A stretch of DNA of 64,000 nt from contig NZ_JBGUAZ010000001.1 in assembly GCF_041821085.1 (NCBI RefSeq), positions 62,001 to 126,000 on the forward strand. The letters run 5' to 3'. Below the pieces are notes generated by a model. The model saw nothing but the letters and a program-made list of their open reading frames with translations. It had not been told where the DNA came from and ran no database searches. Positions 17,123 to 24,480 of the stretch are shown here, one piece after another (position 1 is the stretch's first letter; each line of letters starts with the position of its first letter). The translations under genes were made by a program, and so were the position numbers. This DNA comes from Natrinema sp. HArc-T2. GTDB taxonomy: Archaea > Halobacteriota > Halobacteria > Halobacteriales > Natrialbaceae.

Positions 17123-17383
17123 ATGACTGATCAGCAGTCGTCGACCCGTCGTCGAGTACTGATGCTTACAGGTGCAGCTGCGTCGACCGCTCTCGTTGCT
17201 GGCTGTGGCGGTCCGGGTGGCAATGGCAACGGAGAAGACGGAGAAGAGACCGAAGACGGTGACGGGGCTGTCGATACTGGTGACAACGAAACCAACGAGA
17301 CCGACATGAACGACACCAACGACACCAACGACACCAACGAAACCAACGAGACCGACATGAACGACACCAACGACACGGAGTAG
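17123..17383 (+). CDS. Lipoprotein signal followed only by an Asn/Asp/Thr/Glu repeat tail
   Basis: The 86-residue protein has a Tat/lipobox signal (STRRRVLMLTGAA, then LVAGCGG) and then no folded domain: a Gly/Glu/Asp linker and repeats of NDTNDTNETNETDM. At DNA level a 38-bp unit occurs at 17288-17325 and again at 17339-17376. N-x-T sequons are dense, so it may be a heavily glycosylated surface tether, or a decayed lipoprotein that lost its domain. Confidence 0.65.
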   Translation: MTDQQSSTRRRVLMLTGAAASTALVAGCGGPGGNGNGEDGEETEDGDGAVDTGDNETNETDMNDTNDTNDTNETNETDMNDTNDTE

Positions 17384-17459
17384 TCGTCGGTTCGACAGCA
17401 GCGACGTGGATATTCGAGTTCACACTGGTCCACTGTGGATCGTCGGCTCGCCGGTAACC

Positions 17460-17499
17460 GGCAGTCGACTGTCGGACTGCCCCTGCAGACGCGTTTTTT
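17460..17499 (+). terminator. Stem-loop plus T-tract
   Basis: GGCAGTC (17460-17466) and GACTGCC (17475-17481) form a 7-bp stem, followed 12 nt later by six T residues (17494-17499). It lies after the lipoprotein gene and before copy B of the repeat, so it is a plausible terminator. Confidence 0.4.
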
Positions 17500-17505
17500 G
17501 AATCC

Positions 17506-17610
17506 TGACACGGACTCCTGTCAGACGGACACCTGTCGGTCAGTGCCGGTGCCCCCGCGACCACCATACCCTACGGTCCCACCGGAACAGCAGGACAGCA
17601 GACCGTCTGA
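17506..17610. repeat. Dispersed palindromic element, copy B
   Basis: It opens with TGACACGGACTCCTGTCAG, repeats that motif as ACGGACACCTGTCGGTCAG, has CCGGTG and CACCGG as the central arms, and closes with GACAGCAGACCGTCTGA (17594-17610). It lies in the 271-bp gap between the lipoprotein and the duplicated-domain protein. Confidence 0.7.
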
Positions 17611-17654
17611 CCCGAGACGCAACCATTACCGAGCATCGGACCCTCTCTCGAGTA

Positions 17655-18383
17655 ATGACCGACGAACTCGAGTCGGACGTCGAGCGCATGGACGACATCG
17701 CCGAGCAACGGGACGAACTGGCTGCCCGTGTGCGGGCCCACGCCGGTGAGATCGCGCGGGAGCTCGCCGTATTACAGGGTGGCGATTACGGGCAGGAAAC
17801 GTTCGATACCGACGGCGGCAGGTGGACGATCAAGTACGAGGCCGGTGACGTCCAGTATCTGCGATTCGAGCCCACCTCGGGGTCGGAGACGTACGTCGTC
17901 TCGAGCAAGCAGCCACCCGAACCCGAGGCCTTAGAGACGGCGATGACCGACTACGGGGCGTTCGTCGCGGCGTACAACGAGTACGTCCGCTCGTTCGACG
18001 GGCTGTTCGCGGATGTGCCCGAGGAGTTCCCACCGGTCGAGTCGACGGCGGAACTGGTCGCCGAACGGGACCGGATCGTCGATCGGATCCGCGAGGTCGG
18101 TGACGCGATGGCGGCCCAACTCCATCGGTACGACGGCGAGTACGGCACCTACGCGACGACGGTCGCGGGCACCCGCTGGGAACTGAAGTGGGACGGCGAC
18201 GTTGCCTCGTACCTGCGAGTCGGTGGTTCCGACGGCACCTACCTCCTCTCACAGTACGGGCCACCGGCGGCCACCGAGGTTCGCCGGCTCGCTGACGACG
18301 TTCCCGCCTTCGTCGCCGCGTTCAACCACTACGTCGACGACCTCGAGGCGGATCTCGCGCAGGTCAGTCTCGGCGGCGACTAA
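17655..18383 (+). CDS. Conserved hypothetical protein with two tandem copies of one domain
   Basis: The 242-residue acidic soluble protein is an internal duplication. Residues about 20-118 and 133-236 align: GGRWTIKYEAGDVQYLRF with GTRWELKWDGDVASYLRV, TYVVSSKQPPEPEAL with TYLLSQYGPPAATEV, and FVAAYNEYVRSFDGLFA with FVAAFNHYVDDLEADLA. Each unit is a coiled-coil-like helix, a beta sheet with the Trp/Tyr pattern, then a helix. I do not recognise the family. No signal peptide or membrane segment is visible. Confidence 0.75.
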   Translation: MTDELESDVERMDDIAEQRDELAARVRAHAGEIARELAVLQGGDYGQETFDTDGGRWTIKYEAGDVQYLRFEPTSGSETYVVSSKQPPEPEALETAMTDYGAFVAAYNEYVRSFDGLFADVPEEFPPVESTAELVAERDRIVDRIREVGDAMAAQLHRYDGEYGTYATTVAGTRWELKWDGDVASYLRVGGSDGTYLLSQYGPPAATEVRRLADDVPAFVAAFNHYVDDLEADLAQVSLGGD

Positions 18384-18562
18384 ACCCCACACAGGCGTTC
18401 AGCGGCGACGAGCGAACCGCTGTGGGGGACACGACTGCGTCGGCTCTCGAGGTGGTTCTGGAGCGATATACAGCGGACCCAACTGCTCTATACCGGAACT
18501 AGTAGCTGTTTTGTACCGTCTGAGCATAGGACGTGGTGGCGACGACGGTCGCCAGGACTACC

Positions 18563-18793
18563 ATGGATGGCTCTACTGACCGGATCGATGAGGGTACTGC
18601 CCACGAGTACGCGGCTGCCACCGACGCGGTCGACTCCGACGAGACGGTACTGTTCGATGCCATCGTCGTTCGATACGAATCCGGCAGCGATCGCTGTACG
18701 CTCGTTCCCCACGAGGGTTCGACAACGGAGAAACTGAACGCCTGGCTGACCGCAGACCTCGAACTGGTCGTCGATCTCGACGATGCTCGGTGA
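18563..18793 (+). CDS. DUF7511-like micro-protein (copy 2)
   Basis: A 76-residue paralogue of the gene at 13866. It has LFDAIVVRYESGSDRCTLV, PHEGSTTEKLNAWLTADLE and VVDLDDAR, matching the other copy position by position. The ATG at 18563 (MDGSTDRIDE) was preferred over 18533. It stands alone; the function is unknown. Confidence 0.65.
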   Translation: MDGSTDRIDEGTAHEYAAATDAVDSDETVLFDAIVVRYESGSDRCTLVPHEGSTTEKLNAWLTADLELVVDLDDAR

Positions 18794-19020
18794 TGGCGAG
18801 AGCGAGCGCTGCACGGTTTCACATACTGCCGGACAAGCCGGGTCGCCTGCGGTCGCACTCGAGCCGTGTCACCAGCGGTGACAGCCGTTGGGACGCGCTC
18901 GAGTCTGTACTGACGGTTGTTCGGTAGTATCACCCGTTGCTGCGAGTCTGACGCCATCGCAGAAGCGGGACCCCGCTCCTCACGGAGCGACCGAGCGCTG
19001 CCGTGAGCGAGGAGGGTAGT

Positions 19021-19296
19021 TCAGACGTCGACGTACTGATCGACCCACTTCTGGCGGCGCTGGAGTGCACGTCTGCCTTTCGGCGTCAGCGCGTAGTAGT
19101 TCGTTCGCCGGTCGAGTTCACCTTTCTCGACGAGTTCTTTCTCGACGAGCGTGTCGAGATTGGGATACAGCCGACCGTGTGTGACCGGCTGGTCGATGTA
19201 GTCGTTGATGTCGTCGAGGATCTCTTGTCCGGACGGTCGATCTTTTCCTGCAATTACGTACAGCAAGTCGCGCTGGAAGCCAGTTAGCTGATCCAT
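19021..19296 (-). CDS. PadR-family transcriptional regulator
   Basis: A 91-residue winged-helix protein: MDQLTGFQRDLLYVIAG, then SGQEILDDINDYIDQ, the recognition region VTHGRLYPNLDTLVEKELV and the wing LDRRTNYYALTPKGRRAL. PadR proteins usually repress a neighbouring gene. The divergent Nudix gene starts 198 nt away and is the nearest candidate target (inference). A short 5' region with TGACGACC is seen but no clear palindromic operator. Confidence 0.85.
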   Translation of the reverse strand: MDQLTGFQRDLLYVIAGKDRPSGQEILDDINDYIDQPVTHGRLYPNLDTLVEKELVEKGELDRRTNYYALTPKGRRALQRRQKWVDQYVDV

Positions 19297-19493
19297 GGAT
19301 CACCCTCTGAGTGACGACCTTCACCACTCTGTGGTTTTGTTATAGAGCGGGTACACGCCCGCTCTGTCCCCGAATGCGCTCCATAGGACTGCTGTCAGCG
19401 GAGAACGGCCAGCGAGAGCAGCCACACGGCGACAGCGAATGCCTACATCAATATGACGCGTCGCTTTTGACGATCACCGCCGTATCGGTCGCT

Positions 19494-20057
19494 ATGCCAA
19501 CCGATCAACTGGCCTGGGAAACGCGCGAACGTCGAGTAGCCTACTCCTGTCCCGGTTTCGATGTCGTTAACGAGTCCGTGCAACTTCCCGATGGCACGGA
19601 AACCGAGTTCGATTACCTCTCGGAGCCGCCGAGCGTCTGCATCCTGCCGTTTACACCTGACGGTGACGTCGTCTGTATCGAGGAATGGCGACAGGCTGTC
19701 TCGCGAATCAGTCGCGGGCTCCCCGTCGGCGGCGTCGAACCCGACGACGACGATCTCGAGGCCGCAGCCCATCGCGAACTCGCTGAGGAGACCGGCTACG
19801 AAGCCGAGCGACTCGAGCCGCTGGTGTCGGTCGAACCCGCAAACGGAATCGCGGATACGCGCTTGCACGTTTTCGTCGCCGACGGCTGTCGACCGACTGC
19901 CGAACAGCAACTCGATCACAACGAGAGCATTCGACCAACTGAGCTGTCGTTTGCGGACCTCACCGACGCGGTCGTCGCCGGCGAGATCGACGACGGGCGG
20001 ACGGTACTCGCCGTCTCCTACTATCGGCTGGTCGAGCCAGCGTGTGGCCCGGCGTAA
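19494..20057 (+). CDS. NUDIX hydrolase (ADP-ribose pyrophosphatase-like)
   Basis: A 187-residue protein beginning MPTDQLAWETRERR. The Nudix box reads GGVEPDDDDLEAAAH then RELAEETGYE; the glutamate normally eight residues before the RE pair is an Asp here. Upstream SVCILPFTPDGDVVCIEEWR and downstream LHVFVADGC fit the ADP-ribose/NDP-sugar pyrophosphatase subgroup. The enzyme would hydrolyse a nucleoside diphosphate linked to another moiety; the exact substrate is unknown. Confidence 0.85.
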   Translation: MPTDQLAWETRERRVAYSCPGFDVVNESVQLPDGTETEFDYLSEPPSVCILPFTPDGDVVCIEEWRQAVSRISRGLPVGGVEPDDDDLEAAAHRELAEETGYEAERLEPLVSVEPANGIADTRLHVFVADGCRPTAEQQLDHNESIRPTELSFADLTDAVVAGEIDDGRTVLAVSYYRLVEPACGPA

Positions 20058-20120
20058 AAATAGTGATCGGTACTGCAACGCGCCAATCAACCGGTGTGAT
20101 CCGGTGATCTGCTGATACCG

Positions 20121-21389
20121 TTACTCCGTTTCGTTTGTCGCGTTGCCAGTCCCCTCGTCGGTTTCGTTGGTCACGTTATCGGTCTCGTCGCTCGTTTCGT
20201 TGGTTGTGTCGCCGGTTTCGTTGGTTACGTTGCCAGTCTCGTTACCGGTTTCGTTCGCCCCGCCGTCGGCTGGCTGCTGCAGGGCTTCCTCGAGACCCTG
20301 TGTTTCGCCGATGGTGAGGGTGTCGACGGTGCTATTCTCGACCGTCATCGATCCGGCTGAGACGGACGAAATCGTCTCGCCCGTTGCCGTCTCGTTACCA
20401 TCCGCGGCGGTCTCGTTTTCGGTCGTCTCGGTGTCTCCCTGCTGGGTCTCGAGGGTGCCGACGGTCATCGCTTCGACTGTGATCTCGTCGACGTCAAACT
20501 GCTCGATGGTGAGCGACTCGATCTGCTGGATGCTTTCGTTGCTATCGGTTGCGGTGTCGTTTGTCTGGTTTCCGCCGTCACCGCTGCCGCCGAACAGGCC
20601 GCCGACGGTGTCGGCGATGCCGGAGAGGATACCCCCGTCGTTACCGTTACCGTCACCGTCACTGTCACCGTCTTCGACGGTCAGGTCCTCGATCGTCAGT
20701 TGGTCGACGTTCATCGACTCGATCGTCATGTCCTGTACCGCGACCGTGCTGGCGTCCTCGTCGACGACCTGCTGGAGACCCGTTTCGGACTCGCTTTCGC
20801 CGTCGGTCTCGTTAGCGTCGGTTTCGTTCCCGCTGTCGGTTTCGTTGGCGTCGGTTTCGTTCCCGCTGTCGGTTTCGTTGGCGTCGGTTTCGTTCCCGCT
20901 GTCGGTTTCGTTGGCGTCGGTTTCGTTCTCCCCGTCGGCCTCGGTGACGGCCATGCTCTCGTTAGCGCCGTCGAGTTCGTCGAGCGAGACGTTCTCGAGT
21001 ACCAGCGATTCGAAGGCGACGTTCGAAATCGTCACCTCGGAGGGCTCGTCGTCCGCGGTTTCAGTATCTGCAGTCTCGTTATCTGCGCTCTCGTTGTCTG
21101 CGGTCTGGTTCCCGTCGGTCTCGTTCAGCTGCTGTTCGAGCTGGTCGGTGTCTCCTTGGACATCGAGTTGCTCGACGGTGAGTTCCTCGATCGTCGCGTT
21201 CTCGATCGTGACGTTGTCGAGTTCCAGTGTGCCAACCTGGACGTTTTGCAGCGTCGCGCTCGTCTCGCTCATGTCTCCGGCGTCGTCGTTCGTGGCCGTG
21301 GTCGCGCCACCGACGAGGGCGGGACCCCCCGCGAGCGTGACCAGCAGCGCGACGAACACAACACCGAGTATCTGCGATCGTGAATCCAT
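20121..21389 (-). CDS. Secreted repeat protein: short beta-strand repeats with NETD linkers
   Basis: The 422-residue protein has an N-terminal signal (ILGVVFVALLVTLAGG). Five modules of short strands follow, such as VGTLELDNVTIENATIEEL, VTISNVAFESLVLENVSL, VQDMTIESMNVDQLTIEDL and IEQFDVDEITVEAMTVGTL, resembling a beta-solenoid. Between them are long Asn/Glu/Thr/Asp stretches with many N-x-T/S sequons, so heavy glycosylation is likely. The C-terminus is all NETG/NETD with no anchor seen. The DNA has a 33-bp tandem repeat at 20817-20930. Confidence 0.75.
   Translation of the reverse strand: MDSRSQILGVVFVALLVTLAGGPALVGGATTATNDDAGDMSETSATLQNVQVGTLELDNVTIENATIEELTVEQLDVQGDTDQLEQQLNETDGNQTADNESADNETADTETADDEPSEVTISNVAFESLVLENVSLDELDGANESMAVTEADGENETDANETDSGNETDANETDSGNETDANETDSGNETDANETDGESESETGLQQVVDEDASTVAVQDMTIESMNVDQLTIEDLTVEDGDSDGDGNGNDGGILSGIADTVGGLFGGSGDGGNQTNDTATDSNESIQQIESLTIEQFDVDEITVEAMTVGTLETQQGDTETTENETAADGNETATGETISSVSAGSMTVENSTVDTLTIGETQGLEEALQQPADGGANETGNETGNVTNETGDTTNETSDETDNVTNETDEGTGNATNETE
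20817..20930. repeat. 33-bp tandem repeat inside the secreted protein gene
   Basis: Three full units start at 20817, 20850 and 20883, followed by a partial unit. Each encodes eleven residues of the NETD/SG type on the minus strand. Copy number is likely variable between strains. Confidence 0.85.
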
Positions 21390-21635
21390 ACGGGTCGACC
21401 GACGGCCGTTTCCGAGCTAAAATGAGCCGACCGTTACGACATTGTTTCACCGAAAACACCCATTATGGCTGCTCGCTGTCGCTGCTCCGGGGACCCGGAC
21501 AAACTCCTCACCGCCGCGGTGCCCGAGTGGGTTCCAACCAGATGCTTACCCGCGATCCCGCATCAAAACCTTTGATTGCCCCTCGAAACACAAGCGTCGC
21601 CTCGCGTCGCCGACAACCGATCACGGCCGTAGTAG

Positions 21636-21827
21636 TTACTCGAGTCGGAGTTCGCGCGTCTCGACGGCGTCGCAGGCCGGACAGACGAACTGGTATTGGA
21701 CCCGTTCGCCCGACGTGGTCACGCGCCAGCCACCGTCGGTGTCGATATAGCCACACGACGGACAGCGGAGTTCCGACTCGTCGAACTTCTCCCGGAGTTG
21801 CTCGAACGGCGAACGATGGGCAGACAT
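21636..21827 (-). CDS. Zinc finger micro-protein, HVO_0649-like
   Basis: The 63-residue protein begins MSAHRSPFEQLREKF, with zinc pairs in LRCPSCGYID and FVCPACDAVETRELRL and the strand VTTSGERVQYQ between them. The layout matches the haloarchaeal HVO_0649 family as I recall it. A TATA-like GTTATATAC on the minus strand at about 21850-21858 is 23-31 nt upstream, supporting a leaderless start. The function is unknown. Confidence 0.7.
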   Translation of the reverse strand: MSAHRSPFEQLREKFDESELRCPSCGYIDTDGGWRVTTSGERVQYQFVCPACDAVETRELRLE

Positions 21828-21934
21828 GTGACAACATATGTCGTGACAGTATATAACATTCTAGGCTCGTCGGTGAGTCACTGTACCGTCTGCCTATCAC
21901 AACGATTCTTAGGTATCACGACCTAGTGAGGGAC

Positions 21935-23836
21935 ATGGACGATGTCGACGCGGATCGCGGCGGTGGTCTCGGTGATCCCGCTGGAGCGGCGCGTGCGCTC
22001 GAGCACGTGGTCGATCCGGTGGTGGCGGTCGCCGACGGGACGGTCACGTACGCGAACCCGGCTGCCCGTGATGCTTTCGAAATCGGTGACGCCGACCGCG
22101 ACGCGGCGACCGCACTCGGGACGCGCTGGAACCGGCTCGCGACGGCGATCGACGAGACGACGGTCGGCACTGCCCGATGGATCGACCTCGATGATGGCCG
22201 CGAGGGTGCCCGCATCCACCGCGGTGCCGATGGTGCAACGATCACGTTCGATCGCGGCGGATCCGCCGCTGCCGGCGGCGCTGACGATGTGTCGGATGGC
22301 ACACAGCCGGGAACGAGCGATCGGCTGGTGAAAGATCGCGCACTCGAGGAAGCCCCCGTCGGGATCACGATCTCCGATCCCGACCGCGAGGACAACCCGC
22401 TCGTCTACGTCAACGACGCCTACGAGGAGATCACCGGCTACGAGTACGACGAGGTCGTCGGTCGGAACTGCCGGTTCCTGCAGGGCGAGGAGTCCGACGA
22501 GGACGCGATCGCCGAGATGGCGGCGGCCATCGACGAGGATCGACCGGTCACCGTCGAACTCAAAAACTACCGCAAGGACGGCACCGAGTTCTGGAACGAG
22601 GTCACGATCGCCCCAGTTCGCGACGACTCGGACCGCGTAACCCACTACGTCGGTTTCCAGAACGACATTACCGCGCGCAAGGAGGCCGAACTCGAACTCG
22701 AGCGCCGAACCGACGAACTCGAGTACATCTTAGACCGCGTCGAGGGGTTGATTCAGGACGTGACCGACGTCGTCGCCGGGTCGACCGACCGCGCAGAACT
22801 CGAGGCCGAAGTCTGTGACCGGATCGCTGCAGAAGACGCCTACGACGGGGTCTGGATCGGCGAGCGGAATCCGGCGACCGGCACGATCGGCGTCCGCTCG
22901 AGCGCGGGGGCCGGCCCCGAACGCGATCGGCTCGAGACGGACGACGACCATCCCGCCGCGGAGACGCTTGTGACCGGCGAGCCCGCAGTCGATACTCGCG
23001 ATGGAACGACGCTCGCTGCCTTCCCGCTGTCGTACAACGAGATCGAATACGGCGTGTTGACCATCCGAACGGATCGAACGCGCGCTGTCGACGACCGCGA
23101 AGCGATCATCCTTTCTGCGCTGGCTCGCGCGGTCGCCAGCGGGATCAATGCCCGCGAGACCAGTCGCGTGCTCACGACCGACGCCGTCGTCGCCGTCGAA
23201 CTCGACGTGACGGATCGCACGCTCGCACCCGTCGCCCTCTCGACCGACGCCAACTGTCGACTCGAGTATCGCCGGTCGGTCCACCGCATCGACGACGAGA
23301 CGGCGTCGCTGTTTACCGCCACTGGTGCAAGCGCGGACGAACTCACTGCGGCTGCTGCGGACCTCTCCGACGTTGACTGTCGCGTGGTCGTCGAACGCGA
23401 CGAGGAGGTTCTGATCGAACTGACTGGCGCGGACAACCTCGTCGGCTGGCTCTCCGAGCGCGGCGTTCGCACCCAGGCGATCGAAAGCGAGGCCGGTCGT
23501 GCGCGACTCACACTCGAGGTCCCACGCTCGGCGAACGTCCGCGCAGTCGTCGAGGCCGTCGAGGACCGCTATACCGGCACCGATATCATCTCCTTCCAGC
23601 AGCGCGAGCGCGAGGCCGAAACGCGTGAGGAGTTCGCAGCCGGGCTCGAGGAGGCGCTGACCGACCGCCAGTTCGGCGCGTTACAGCGGGCGTATCTCGG
23701 CGGCTACTTCGAGTGGCCGCGACCGACGACCGGCGAGGAACTCGCCCAGTCGATGGGCGTCTCGCGACCGACGTTCCACGAGCACCTGCGGACCGCCGAG
23801 GCGAAACTGTGTCGGGCGTTCTTCGGCGACGCATAG
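21935..23836 (+). CDS. LOV/PAS-GAF-HTH_10 transcriptional regulator (Bat-like)
   Basis: The 633-residue protein (GTG at 21926 would add three residues) has a degenerate PAS (about 20-95), then a LOV-type PAS with GRNCRFLQGE carrying the adduct Cys179, followed by NYRKDGTEFWNEVTIAPV and the strand YVGFQNDIT. After that come a coiled coil, a GAF domain (about 280-400), a Bat-type activator region and a C-terminal HTH_10 (LTDRQFGALQRAYLGGYF, then FHEHLRTAEAKL). It is related to the bacterio-opsin activator. All flavin-contacting residues I can check are present, so it is a candidate blue-light-responsive transcription factor. Confidence 0.88.
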   Translation: MDDVDADRGGGLGDPAGAARALEHVVDPVVAVADGTVTYANPAARDAFEIGDADRDAATALGTRWNRLATAIDETTVGTARWIDLDDGREGARIHRGADGATITFDRGGSAAAGGADDVSDGTQPGTSDRLVKDRALEEAPVGITISDPDREDNPLVYVNDAYEEITGYEYDEVVGRNCRFLQGEESDEDAIAEMAAAIDEDRPVTVELKNYRKDGTEFWNEVTIAPVRDDSDRVTHYVGFQNDITARKEAELELERRTDELEYILDRVEGLIQDVTDVVAGSTDRAELEAEVCDRIAAEDAYDGVWIGERNPATGTIGVRSSAGAGPERDRLETDDDHPAAETLVTGEPAVDTRDGTTLAAFPLSYNEIEYGVLTIRTDRTRAVDDREAIILSALARAVASGINARETSRVLTTDAVVAVELDVTDRTLAPVALSTDANCRLEYRRSVHRIDDETASLFTATGASADELTAAAADLSDVDCRVVVERDEEVLIELTGADNLVGWLSERGVRTQAIESEAGRARLTLEVPRSANVRAVVEAVEDRYTGTDIISFQQREREAETREEFAAGLEEALTDRQFGALQRAYLGGYFEWPRPTTGEELAQSMGVSRPTFHEHLRTAEAKLCRAFFGDA

Positions 23837-23913
23837 CAGGGCTCGAGACCGTCACGGCTCGAGAACGGTAGTCGAAGCTTAGCCCCGAGAGACGTCGTGG
23901 ACGGTCGCCGGCG

Positions 23914-23921
23914 TTTATATT
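23914..23921 (+). promoter_or_regulatory. TATA box of DUF1328-like gene
   Basis: TTTATATT lies 30-37 nt upstream of the ATG at 23951. It fixes that ATG, rather than 23897, as the likely leaderless start. Confidence 0.5.
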
Positions 23922-23950
23922 CTCCATCGTACATCGTGTGGGTCGTCGCC

Positions 23951-24136
23951 ATGCTCTCGTTCGCAACGCCGCTGCAGATCGGAGGAGTGGTTCTCTACTG
24001 GGCGGTCGTCTGTTTCACTCTCGCGATTACCGCCGCCGTGGTTGGTGCGCGTGGTGTTGCCGAGAGCTCGGTGGAACTCGAACGGATCGTCGTGTTGATC
24101 GTCGTCATCCTCGCGGTGATCGTACTCCTGTTGTGA
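23951..24136 (+). CDS. Small membrane protein, DUF1328-like
   Basis: A 61-residue protein with two transmembrane helices: VVLYWAVVCFTLAITAAVVG followed by ARGVAESS, and then IVVLIVVILAVIVLLL at the C-terminus. The layout, with a short AxGVA-type turn between helices, resembles the DUF1328/YtjA family of tiny membrane proteins. The function is unknown. Confidence 0.6.
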   Translation: MLSFATPLQIGGVVLYWAVVCFTLAITAAVVGARGVAESSVELERIVVLIVVILAVIVLLL

Positions 24137-24480
24137 CACGCCGGCTATCGTACCACTTGAACCGAGTGACACACCGATCGCATCGTCCGCGGTACTCGCT
24201 CGCGAAACTTACTCCGAACCCCCTCCCGTCGGGCGACCGGGTGTGCAGTGATGGTCAGAGGCTCCGATAGCTAGCTACTGCTCTGACTCGAGATGTGATC
24301 GCTGCTGGTTACGTGTCTGTCGCAGTTTGCAGTGTCGGCGAGTGTATCGAGCGAATCCGTTCCAGCGTCATCCGGCGATCGGTCCAGTCTCGATACCGCG
24401 ACTCCGATAACCGGTACTGGTTACGCGCGGTTGAGAACGCCTAACACGCTGGGCGTCATAGATAATGGTGAGCATTTACC
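24137..24480. other. 344-bp gene-free region upstream of aor
   Basis: No coding frame with haloarchaeal character is seen. Positions about 24170-24255 are clearly similar to 34390-34470 (shared pieces include CGTCCGCGGT, CTCGCTC and CGGGTGT), so this is a second repeated non-coding tract. A promoter for the aldehyde ferredoxin oxidoreductase should lie near 24440-24470, but I see no strong TATA box. Confidence 0.5.

Noticed and set aside
17290-17376. Possible CRISPR-like repeats
   Set aside because: The repeats are in-frame low-complexity protein repeats, not constant repeats with unique spacers; no CRISPR array is seen in the window.
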